Source: JACKAQ01 sp020634975 [NCBI: Calditrichia bacterium] (GTDB lineage: Bacteria; Calditrichota; Calditrichia; RBG-13-44-9). From it: a stretch of 64,000 nt of DNA. The stretch lies in the NCBI GenBank assembly GCA_020634975.1, contig JACKAQ010000001.1:2108001-2172000 (forward strand), read 5' to 3'. Position numbers and translations under genes: made by a program. The notes below the pieces were generated by a model. It saw nothing but the letters and a program-made list of their open reading frames with translations. It had not been told where the DNA came from and made no database searches. Below are positions 55,205 to 63,954 of this stretch, piece by piece (the first letter of the stretch is position 1; every line of letters starts with the position of its first letter).

Positions 55205-55233
55205 AAAAAAGGGGCACGTCACCGCCGTGCCCC
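55205..55233 (-). terminator. intrinsic terminator of the giant fusion gene
   Basis: On the minus strand, GGGGCACG/CGTGCCCC (8-base stem, 7-base loop, 55211-55233) runs into TTTTTTG. It lies 30 bases after the stop codon of the fusion gene. On the plus strand the palindrome continues CTAC, as in the element at 33808-33831. Confidence 0.85.
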
Positions 55234-55263
55234 TACAATTATAAAACATTGTCTGCTCAAATT

Positions 55264-58200
55264 TTAATGCGATTCGTACCCTTTTTGCCCGCCTTTGGGA
55301 ATCAGCAGACGGAAATTTTCGGGTGACAACGCATACGGCTGTTCGTCCACTTCGAAGGAGAAGGTTTTGCCGTTTTTCGTGCTCAATTCCACGCCCGCGA
55401 GCTGCAGGGTTTCCATCACGCGCTCCTGCCAGTATTCCCACAATTCCGGGGTAATTTCCTCAAATTTGGCGTGCGAATACTGGTGCGGATCGAGCCTGTC
55501 GTGCGGATCGAAGAACAGGAAGTTACCCCGCGAGGCGCCGCCCATCAATTTGGTGCCGCGATAGGGACGTTCCTGCATCCGCAATTTGCCATCCTGATCG
55601 AAAAACATCCCGCCGAAGAAGAAATCGCCGCCCATCAGCGATTCGCCGCAATATTTGCTGGCGGAGCCGAGCACGTGAATCTGCAGGTTCTGGCAGCGCG
55701 GATCGTTCACGGAATTGGTCCAGGCGCGATCGACGATGTCGCCCAAAATAACCACTTTACCACCTTTCGAGGCGTAGCCGTTCACTTTCCCGGCGTTGCC
55801 GTGAATGTACAGATTGCCGTGGTGCATGCCCATCGCCGTGAAATTCTGGGCGTTGCCGTGACAGCGAATCGTGCCGCCCTGCATAAACGCGCCGAAGTAT
55901 TCGCCGGGCGTGCCGTACACGTCGATTTCCACGTCATCGGAATCCACTTTGCCCATCACCGCGGTGGAAATGAGCCGCTGCCCGTTCACGCGATACAGCA
56001 GGAATTTTCGCCAGCCGCGATCATACGCCAGCGAGAGAAACGCCGCAAATGCTTTTTTCGGATCGATGCCTTCCGGCTCGAAACCGGTGGCGTCCACGAT
56101 CAGCGTTTGCCCGGATTTCGGCTCGGCGACATCGGTATTTTTGATGGTCGCCAGCGCCCATTGTTGCGGTTCGCGCTGCGGCAGTTCGTCGATAAATTCG
56201 TGCAGCAGCGTTTTCGCGATATCGATGATCGCGCTTTTCGCTTTGCTGCCGGTGTTCATCGTCCGGGCGTAATCGATGAAATAGGTCAGCGTATCGATGA
56301 CTTCGGTGCTGGATAGCAATTTCGGTGCATCAGGTTTTGGTTTGCCGTTTGTGCTTTCCGTAACCTTTGATCCTTTATTCGTTATCCTTTCCATTATCCA
56401 CCGGAACGTGCTAAAATTCCATTCCGCCAGATTTTCCCGAATCCAGAACCGCAGGCGACCGGCGTTGTTGCGCATTTCGCTGTCCAGTTCCGCTGCGTTT
56501 TGGGGCGTTTTCGCCGCTTCGCGGTGAATGGAATAGTGCTCGCCGGCAGCTTCCAGCTCAATTTTTTTGCCGTAACGATCCAAAAATTCGTAGTCGATCA
56601 CTTTGCCGGAATCGTCGTAGTGGAAGCGGTTGATCATCCCTTTGCTGACCATCACGTAATCGGAGGTTGTGCCGTCGATGACGCCTTCGCGATCGAGCAG
56701 CGCCAGCACTTTCTGGCAAGCCTGCTCCTCGGATGCGATCACCGAAAACGCGCGTTTTTCGCCGTTCTTTTCATCATACCAGAACGCAGAAGTGCCGGGG
56801 CGCAAATCCGCCGGATCTTTCAGATCCACCCGTTCGGTGACGTTGCGTTCCGGGAAATGCCGCAAACAGAGATACTGATACGGTCCGTCCGGCGAGCTGG
56901 TGAATTCGACGCGCTGCACTTCTTCGAGCTGTCCGCGCATCGACGGGTCGATCAGCGCGAGATCGTCGCCGGTGGTCGGCGAAAACGCTTCGAACAGCGC
57001 CCAATCCGGATATTCCAGCTCATCCGCGACGAGGTGGAATTTCAGCGCAGCCACTTCCGTATCGGTGGTAGCCAGCGGCGGCAATCCGAACTGCTCCACC
57101 CGTTGTTTCAGGGTTTCGTAGTTGGTGGTTTCGCCGTTGTGGGTGAGCGCCGTGTGCAATTTGGCGAACGGGTGGGCGTTCATCTGCTCCACAACCGAGC
57201 CGGTTGCCAATCGCACGTGAATGATGTTGTTCGGCGCGGCGGGTGTTTCCCAGGGAATTTCCCGTCCGGCGGTTTTCCACACGCCGAAATTTTTGCCGCA
57301 GCTCATCACCGTGGCGATTTTGCGGATGCGCGGCATGAATTTCTCTTTGTGGAGCATCGGCGGGTAGCGCTTCACGAACGCCAGCAGCGCTTCGAGATAC
57401 GTTTCGCCGTATTTGTCGAGATTCTTTTTGCTGAACGGATCGTCGTCCGTCAGCACGCCGAAAATGTCGCGGAAATCCTCGTTGTCCTTTAAAAATGCGT
57501 TCCAGTCATCGCCGAGCGCATCCCACTGATACAGCGTTTGGGTGAGCTGCACGGAATGGTTGAATACGAACAGGTCTTCCGCTTTTTGCATGAATTTGTC
57601 GTTATCGCGATAATTTTTGGCGGTAACATCCGGGAAATATTCGCGGATGTAGTTGTATCGTTCCGCAACGAGCAAATCGGTTTCGACGAACGCTGCGAGA
57701 ATTTGCGGCTTCACCCGAACGAAAAATCGGAAAATATCGCCCGGATCGGTGTTTTCGTTGCCGAATTCGCGGTAGTCGCGCTCTTTGCGATTGGCATCGA
57801 GCTTGTAATTTTCGCGCACCTTGCGCACGTCGGTTTCGCCGGCGTAATCGAAATACGGATCGAGAAATACGGTCTTGATTTTTTCTGCCAGTTTGTGGCG
57901 GAATTTCAGCAACATCGTGCGCGCTTCTTTGCGGAATTCTTCCGGTGTCCAGGTTTTGCCGTTTCGGCGACGCAGGTCTTCTTCCATTTCCAGTTGCAGG
58001 CGGCCTTTGACCATCACGCGATAGGCGTAGTGATGCGGAAAATCGGTGAAGCAAAGCGTTTTCCCGACGCCGACACCGTCCATCCCGCGATTTTTCATGG
58101 CGTGCAGCGCTTCATCCAGCACAAAGCTGGGCACCGGATGCGTGCCGATCACCGCTGCAACACCGCAGTTGGTTTGTCCGACCTGATGCTGTTCGCGCTC

Positions 58201-61200
58201 GTTTTTGGCGATGACCTGATCTTTGCGTTTGCTGTGTTCGCGGCGCTGGCGGATGCGGAATTCAACCCGTTCTTTCAGCCCGATCCACTGGATTTTGTCG
58301 AAACGACCGCGCAATTCGCGGATGTCCTTCAGCCCGAGTCCGGCGAGTGCGCGGATGACCTGCATCTGCATAATCAGCAGTGCGTTGATCATCTGGCGGG
58401 AGTTGATGTCCACATCGCGGAGGTTTTGCATGATCAAATTGCTGGTGGCGATGCCCCGCGAGCAGCCGTCGTGGCAGTTGCGGTTGCGGTCGCAGCCGAT
58501 GGCGACCAGCGGCATCGTTCCCCAAATCACGCCGTCCGCGCCGAGCGCCACCGCTTTGATGACGTCTTCATACGTGCGAATCCCGCCGGAAGCGATAAAT
58601 TTAACGTGATTGCGCAGCCCGTCGCGCACCAACCGGTCGTGAATCAGCGGAATGGCGTATTCGAGGTGCATACCCATCTGCCCTTTGATAATGTTCGGCG
58701 ATGCGCCGGTGCCGCCGCGCGGTCCGTCCAGCCACACCTCGATTTTCATGCCGTATGTTTTGGCGTATTCCGCCAGATCGCCGCTGAGTTTCAGCGTGTT
58801 TTGCCGCACCACATCGATGCGGTCTTTCAGCGCTTCTTCGGTGTTGTCTTTGGCGATACGCGCGAGTCCCGCGGCGATAAATTCGATGTCCACCGATGGC
58901 GAAACTTTCACGGAAACCACCGCTTTCGGGTTGATCATCCGCACCATGTCGATGAACGATTTCACATCCTCAATCGAATAGCAGTTGTGGAACGGGAACG
59001 GCGAAATCACGCTGGTATACGCCAGGCTGATGATCGATTCGCTGTCGCGCAAAATATGCTCAAAATCCAGCGGATCCATCGTTCCTGCTTCGTGCGCTTC
59101 GTACGCCTTTTGCTGAATCAGCCAGATTTGCCGCTTCAGTTCGGGATAAATTTCCTCGTCGGCGTGCGAACGGAACAGATCGGTTTTGGCGGTTTTGGCA
59201 ACCTCGTTCAACGGGTGCGCCGCGTTTTTCTCGATTTTTTCGATGCGGTTGATCAGCGATTCCAGCTTGTCGATGTTGAGCTTTTCCAACCCCTGAATCC
59301 CGCGCAAATACGACACGAGTTTGTTCACTTTTCCGGCGAGAATATGCCCGCCGATACCCATTTTCGCACCCTGGCTGTAAGCGATTACCACCCGCCGCGC
59401 TTTTTTCATCGTTTCTTTGGTGACGCCAAAAAGACCGGTTTTAAGCTCAGTAGAAACATAAGGTTCGTCCTGTTCGCCGATCACATCGTAAAAGATGAAC
59501 GGTTGCAGTTCCGGGTATTGTGCCAGCGTTTGGTAAATGCCGGGATGCGTTTCTGCAGTGACGCCGTTTTCGTTCAAAATGCGTTTGATTTTGGCAACGG
59601 TGTAATAATTGTCGTGTTCAAAAAATCCTTTGATCAGCGACATTTCCGGCTCGGTAACAAACAGTGGTTCGCCCTTCCGGTTGAGGAAAAAGCTGGTCGG
59701 GTAGCCGCCTTCGCCGGTGTCGAATTGGATGCCCAACGCCCGGGTCGCGATGACGTGCGCCCGCCAGGTATCCAGGCCGATAGAGCCGACCGATTTGCCG
59801 CCGAGCATCCACGGCGCCTGCAAAATGAGGTTTTTGTCCAGCGGCAACGCGGTGGAAATGTCGTCCAGTTCTTCATCTGGGATGATGTCCGGATCGCGCT
59901 GATAGAGAATTTTCATCACGTCGAAACCGTCGCCGAGCAGACCCGTGCCCTTCACATTTTTCAATTTGTAAAGCTCCGGATCGCCCGCTGCCATGCGCCC
60001 GAGCGATTTGATGAGCGCGCCCGGCCACACGTGATCGCGGTGATAAACGGTCTGGTTGGTGTCGCCGAGTTCGTAAAAATAGTGCGGCGAGCGCAGGTTT
60101 TCCACCCGCGATTTCAGCTCGCTGTATGTCGGCGAAACGCCCGCGGGCAATTTTTCCGCTGCAATATTTTCTTTGTTGAGTTGCTCAAATTCCTGCAGCT
60201 TCGATTCTTTTTCGAGCACGTTTTTCTGCAGACGTTCTTCCAGTTCGTAAAAATCGATCAGCCGGCCTTCTTCACCGACCGTCTTTTTAATATCCTTGAA
60301 TCCGGCGGCGCCGAGCACTTCCAGAATCTGGATTTTCCGCGATTCCATCTGATTGTTGAGGCGTTTGATCGCCCATTCGATGTCCAGATTGATCAATTTT
60401 TCGGTGGTGGTTTGCGCTTCCAGAATCGCGCGATAGGCATACGGATCGAGCGCGAGCAGCGCCGCGAAATCGAGCAGTGTGGCTTCCGCGCCGCGCTGGA
60501 TAGTTTTCTGACTGTCCGATGCCAGGCGTATCCCGCCGGAGGCGATGATGCTCACCTGATGGCGGCGTCCGGTGTTCAGCAAATAGTGGTGAATGTCGCG
60601 AACAGCGCCGGAAGTTACAAAATACTGATCTTTATTCCGCAACCCGTGAATGTGCAACACATCCACTTCGAGGAACATGAATTCCTCGATCTGCGCTTTC
60701 AGTTCGGGCAAAATTTCCCCGGCGACGATATCGTATTCGCTCACTTCCAGGTATCCGCAGATCAGCGGACGGCTGCCGTGCAGCGACTTCGCGGATTCGC
60801 GGATAAAATCGATGGTGCGCTCCATCTCTTTGTGCGGCGTGATCTCGAACATGGGCATGCTCCACAAATCGATAAGCATGCGCCGCCGGACGTGCGGATT
60901 CACGCGGATGTGGTCGATCATTTCCAGATCGACGCGCGGCACAACCACTTCCGGCAGGCGTTCGTATTTGCCTTCCTTTATCCAGAAATCGTAATATTCC
61001 AGAATGCGGTTGAGCTTGATGGTCACCAGCGAATTCTGTTTTTCGGCAACCTTGATGAGCGCCAACTCCACCCGTCCGTTGCTTTGCAGGCGGATGTGGT
61101 TGTAGAGCATCGGCGTTTTCAATTTGATTTTCGGGAAGGGCGGATTGTCCAGATTTTCCGATGCATCAAATTTGCAATAGCGATGTCGCTGCCCGAGCTG

Positions 61201-63954
61201 CACCGACAATTCCTCATCGGGATCGCCTTCGTGCAAACGGTTTTGTGCCGGTCCAACGATGTGGAAATGCGAAAACCGTTCCGCATCGAAACCGATGCCC
61301 ATGTGGCGGTCGCCCTGTCCCATTCCTGAAACCGGGATTTGTCCGGTGGACGCCTCTTTGTCAATTTCAATCAAATTTTCGGCGGTGAGATAAATATCTG
61401 CCATTTCCGACAGTTCCGGCGACCGTTGGATGGTGGTCGTGTCGGTCAAAAAGCGTTTTTCTTTTTCCCAATGCTGCTTTTCGTCTTTGTCCACCGCGTT
61501 TTCGATCAAATCATCCACAAAATTGCGCTCTACCTGAATGGCTTTGTTCTGCGGACAGAAATTGATACAAGCGTTACACAACGCACAATTTTCATCGATC
61601 AATTCGGGAATTTCGCGGGGATTGCCCTGCCGCGCGCCGTAAATACAGGCGTTTTCGTGAGCGCACATACCGCAGGAAATGCAGGTGTCTTCATCAATAT
61701 ATAGCTTCGAATAGGCGTAGCCGCGCGGATATTTGATGTTCAGCCCGTGCTGCAGGTGGCTGCGTTCCTCTTTTTGCACCGCTTTGGTGTGTTCCACATA
61801 CAGCGGGCTTTCTTTCATAATATCCCAGAAGCGATCGACAAATTCGGTCTTGCCGGCGTCGGTCAGTCCGAGCACTTTTTTGAACAGCGGGTTTTCCTCG
61901 ACGAGATCGAACATATCGGTGAGCTCGATGTCTGTCGGGCAAACGCGGGTGCAGTTGTCGCAGCGGGTGCACACCAGAAATCCGAGCGCTTCGGCCTGAT
62001 CAATTTCCACGCCCTGCGCGATACGGTTGGCGGTTTTCCGTCGGGTGATGGGCGTGCCCACGCCCCACATGCCGAACACATCGCTGGTGGGGCACACTTT
62101 TTCGCAACTGTCGCACTCGGCGCAGGCGCTGTTAACCGTTAAAATATCGTTGCGGGAAGCCTGCAACTGCGGCGGCACAACCGTCGGGAAAATCACTTTA
62201 TTGGCGCGCCACAACAGCTTGCCGGGTGACAATTTGCCATTCCGTTCCCAGCCTCTTTTGAGGGTTCCTACTGCCCATTGCATCGGCAGCGGCGACAAAT
62301 TTTTGAACGCTTTCAACGCCATTTTGCGGCCGCTGTGGTTCACATATTTGGCCTGATTGATCAACCGGTCCGGATCCATTTCCCGCTTCAGTTCCTGCAG
62401 GCGATCGACTTTTTCGGGATTGCTGTTGCGCAGCGATTTCAAAAATGGCAGGTTCCAGATGCCCGTGCCATACGGTCGCCCGCCAAAAGCAATGGCAGTT
62501 TGCATCATAAACGGCACCAGCCCGAAATACACTTTGTGGCGGCTCGTTTCCGTGTCCGCCAGCAGAATGGATTGGATCATGACTTCGTTATTTTGCAACA
62601 CATGCGCTTCATTTTTCACCGGATTGCCTGTCCAGTTGGTCACGGCGGACTGGATAAAATTCATGTATTCCGGCAATTTTTCTTCGGGAATAATCGCCTC
62701 GCTGACCAGCATTGAGGGTCCGCGCTGTTTCATTTCCACCGGTGCGAAACGGTGCTCCCAGAATTTGTGCGCCACGCTTACGCCCAATCGCCAAAACGGC
62801 AATTCATGATAACGGCTTTGCTCGCTGCGGGAGTTGAACGGGTAAAATTTTAGGGCTTTTTCGTAATCTTCCTGCTGATCGAATTCCATGACCACCACGT
62901 GCTGCAAATCGCGGAGCTGGTCGGCGACATCCAGCGAGCGGCGGGCTTTGCTGATTTTCAGATCGTCATCTTTGGCAACCGCTTTTTCCAGCGATTTTTG
63001 GGCTTTCTTTTTGGCGATTTCATGCGTGGTTTTGATGTAATTCTGGTCAAAATAAAGAATGGACGTGGGTTGCAATTCCCATTCGCGAACTAATTTCAGA
63101 AAGTCGCGGACATGGTTGGGGTTTGTGAATGAAAACGCGTAAGGTTTCGATTTATAGGTTTGCGGCTTCACCTTCAGCGAAACGCCGACAACCACGCCGA
63201 TTTGTCCCTCGCTATCGAACACTTGCTCGAACAGCGGATCTTCTGGGGTGAGCGTTGCCCACTGACCGTCCGGTTTCAGCATAAAAATGGCTTCAACGGA
63301 ATTGCGCACATGCCCGTATTTATACGCGCCGATGCCCAGCCCGCCGGTGACGACCCAACCACAAATCGTGCCGCTGTTGGGATTGGTAATTTGCTGGCGC
63401 AGCGCAAAGCCGTTGTCGCGCAGGTAGCGGCGCATATCCGCAAAAATGACGCCTGGGCCAACCGTGAGCCGTGCCTTTTCCGGGTCGATCGCATGAAAAT
63501 CGAGGTAGGATAAATCCAGCACAACTTCGTTATTTAGCGGCACAGCGCCGCCAAACGGCCAGGTTCCCGCTCCGCGAATGGTGAATTTCACCTTTTCCGA
63601 ACGGGCAAATTCGATGAATTTTTGCACATCTTCCAGTTTTCCGGGGCGCACCACAAAGCGGCATTTGATATTCAGCAAATTGCGCTTTAGCGCCTGCGGA
63701 ATCATACTGGTGCCGGTGTCGTTGTGATAAATTTGTTTTTGCAAATCCGTTAGCGAAAAAATTACTGTCGCGTCGCTTAGCCGTTTGCGCAGGGTTTGAT
63801 ACGCGGCATCCTGCTTCAGTGCTGCGGTTGATTGTAATGCATCTCGATAATTTTCGAACAGCAGTTCCACAGCATTTTGCTGCGATTTCACCCGCTTTTC
63901 CGCGGATGCGTTCATCAAAAATCGAAATTCCTTTTCAAATGGAATAGTGCTCAT
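55264..63954 (-). CDS. giant FAD-oxidase / Fe-S / glutamate-synthase-like fusion
   Basis: 2,896 aa in one uninterrupted frame. Modules in order: (1) GlcD-like FAD-binding oxidase, about 95-275 (IRGAGTWPFGG, NSGTICGWVVTGGLG), with a C-terminal oxidase part to about 560. (2) Two CxxCxxCxxxCP motifs, Cys611/614/617/621 and Cys662/665/668/672, as in GlcF-type subunits. (3) A ferredoxin-like segment, Cys758/761/764/770 and Cys790/793/796/800. (4) A Glu_syn_central-like domain, about 930-1230. (5) The FMN domain, about 1270-1900, with GGTGASP near 1748, SGGIR, and a 3Fe-4S motif Cys1821/1827/1831. (6) A class II glutamine amidotransferase, about 1930-2450: Cys1930 (TNCGVAAV), HVRLATGS, HNGE (2272-2275), TDTE. 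(7) A linker, then GXGXG, about 2610-2830. Modules 4-7 are those of GltB, but the amidotransferase has moved from first to third. No GltD-type NADPH subunit is in the window. I infer glutamine-dependent glutamate (or N-substituted glutamate) synthesis driven by 2-hydroxyacid oxidation. SD weak; own terminator. Confidence 0.88.
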   Translation of the reverse strand: MSTIPFEKEFRFLMNASAEKRVKSQQNAVELLFENYRDALQSTAALKQDAAYQTLRKRLSDATVIFSLTDLQKQIYHNDTGTSMIPQALKRNLLNIKCRFVVRPGKLEDVQKFIEFARSEKVKFTIRGAGTWPFGGAVPLNNEVVLDLSYLDFHAIDPEKARLTVGPGVIFADMRRYLRDNGFALRQQITNPNSGTICGWVVTGGLGIGAYKYGHVRNSVEAIFMLKPDGQWATLTPEDPLFEQVFDSEGQIGVVVGVSLKVKPQTYKSKPYAFSFTNPNHVRDFLKLVREWELQPTSILYFDQNYIKTTHEIAKKKAQKSLEKAVAKDDDLKISKARRSLDVADQLRDLQHVVVMEFDQQEDYEKALKFYPFNSRSEQSRYHELPFWRLGVSVAHKFWEHRFAPVEMKQRGPSMLVSEAIIPEEKLPEYMNFIQSAVTNWTGNPVKNEAHVLQNNEVMIQSILLADTETSRHKVYFGLVPFMMQTAIAFGGRPYGTGIWNLPFLKSLRNSNPEKVDRLQELKREMDPDRLINQAKYVNHSGRKMALKAFKNLSPLPMQWAVGTLKRGWERNGKLSPGKLLWRANKVIFPTVVPPQLQASRNDILTVNSACAECDSCEKVCPTSDVFGMWGVGTPITRRKTANRIAQGVEIDQAEALGFLVCTRCDNCTRVCPTDIELTDMFDLVEENPLFKKVLGLTDAGKTEFVDRFWDIMKESPLYVEHTKAVQKEERSHLQHGLNIKYPRGYAYSKLYIDEDTCISCGMCAHENACIYGARQGNPREIPELIDENCALCNACINFCPQNKAIQVERNFVDDLIENAVDKDEKQHWEKEKRFLTDTTTIQRSPELSEMADIYLTAENLIEIDKEASTGQIPVSGMGQGDRHMGIGFDAERFSHFHIVGPAQNRLHEGDPDEELSVQLGQRHRYCKFDASENLDNPPFPKIKLKTPMLYNHIRLQSNGRVELALIKVAEKQNSLVTIKLNRILEYYDFWIKEGKYERLPEVVVPRVDLEMIDHIRVNPHVRRRMLIDLWSMPMFEITPHKEMERTIDFIRESAKSLHGSRPLICGYLEVSEYDIVAGEILPELKAQIEEFMFLEVDVLHIHGLRNKDQYFVTSGAVRDIHHYLLNTGRRHQVSIIASGGIRLASDSQKTIQRGAEATLLDFAALLALDPYAYRAILEAQTTTEKLINLDIEWAIKRLNNQMESRKIQILEVLGAAGFKDIKKTVGEEGRLIDFYELEERLQKNVLEKESKLQEFEQLNKENIAAEKLPAGVSPTYSELKSRVENLRSPHYFYELGDTNQTVYHRDHVWPGALIKSLGRMAAGDPELYKLKNVKGTGLLGDGFDVMKILYQRDPDIIPDEELDDISTALPLDKNLILQAPWMLGGKSVGSIGLDTWRAHVIATRALGIQFDTGEGGYPTSFFLNRKGEPLFVTEPEMSLIKGFFEHDNYYTVAKIKRILNENGVTAETHPGIYQTLAQYPELQPFIFYDVIGEQDEPYVSTELKTGLFGVTKETMKKARRVVIAYSQGAKMGIGGHILAGKVNKLVSYLRGIQGLEKLNIDKLESLINRIEKIEKNAAHPLNEVAKTAKTDLFRSHADEEIYPELKRQIWLIQQKAYEAHEAGTMDPLDFEHILRDSESIISLAYTSVISPFPFHNCYSIEDVKSFIDMVRMINPKAVVSVKVSPSVDIEFIAAGLARIAKDNTEEALKDRIDVVRQNTLKLSGDLAEYAKTYGMKIEVWLDGPRGGTGASPNIIKGQMGMHLEYAIPLIHDRLVRDGLRNHVKFIASGGIRTYEDVIKAVALGADGVIWGTMPLVAIGCDRNRNCHDGCSRGIATSNLIMQNLRDVDINSRQMINALLIMQMQVIRALAGLGLKDIRELRGRFDKIQWIGLKERVEFRIRQRREHSKRKDQVIAKNEREQHQVGQTNCGVAAVIGTHPVPSFVLDEALHAMKNRGMDGVGVGKTLCFTDFPHHYAYRVMVKGRLQLEMEEDLRRRNGKTWTPEEFRKEARTMLLKFRHKLAEKIKTVFLDPYFDYAGETDVRKVRENYKLDANRKERDYREFGNENTDPGDIFRFFVRVKPQILAAFVETDLLVAERYNYIREYFPDVTAKNYRDNDKFMQKAEDLFVFNHSVQLTQTLYQWDALGDDWNAFLKDNEDFRDIFGVLTDDDPFSKKNLDKYGETYLEALLAFVKRYPPMLHKEKFMPRIRKIATVMSCGKNFGVWKTAGREIPWETPAAPNNIIHVRLATGSVVEQMNAHPFAKLHTALTHNGETTNYETLKQRVEQFGLPPLATTDTEVAALKFHLVADELEYPDWALFEAFSPTTGDDLALIDPSMRGQLEEVQRVEFTSSPDGPYQYLCLRHFPERNVTERVDLKDPADLRPGTSAFWYDEKNGEKRAFSVIASEEQACQKVLALLDREGVIDGTTSDYVMVSKGMINRFHYDDSGKVIDYEFLDRYGKKIELEAAGEHYSIHREAAKTPQNAAELDSEMRNNAGRLRFWIRENLAEWNFSTFRWIMERITNKGSKVTESTNGKPKPDAPKLLSSTEVIDTLTYFIDYARTMNTGSKAKSAIIDIAKTLLHEFIDELPQREPQQWALATIKNTDVAEPKSGQTLIVDATGFEPEGIDPKKAFAAFLSLAYDRGWRKFLLYRVNGQRLISTAVMGKVDSDDVEIDVYGTPGEYFGAFMQGGTIRCHGNAQNFTAMGMHHGNLYIHGNAGKVNGYASKGGKVVILGDIVDRAWTNSVNDPRCQNLQIHVLGSASKYCGESLMGGDFFFGGMFFDQDGKLRMQERPYRGTKLMGGASRGNFLFFDPHDRLDPHQYSHAKFEEITPELWEYWQERVMETLQLAGVELSTKNGKTFSFEVDEQPYALSPENFRLLIPKGGQKGYESH
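56364..56390 (-). repeat. simple-repeat-like linker inside the fusion gene
   Basis: On the minus strand the stretch reads AAAGGATAACGAAT then AAAGGATCAAAGG, resembling the intergenic AAGGATR repeat at 28141-28172. It encodes part of the unstructured linker (around residues 2520-2535, ITNKGSKVTES) between the amidotransferase and GXGXG modules. Confidence 0.4.

Noticed and set aside
57538-61329. Open frame of about 1,263 codons on the plus strand
   Set aside because: It is exactly antisense to the fusion gene, whose frame carries unmistakable flavin, Fe-S and amidotransferase motifs; the plus-strand product is Phe/His/Arg-rich and matches nothing.
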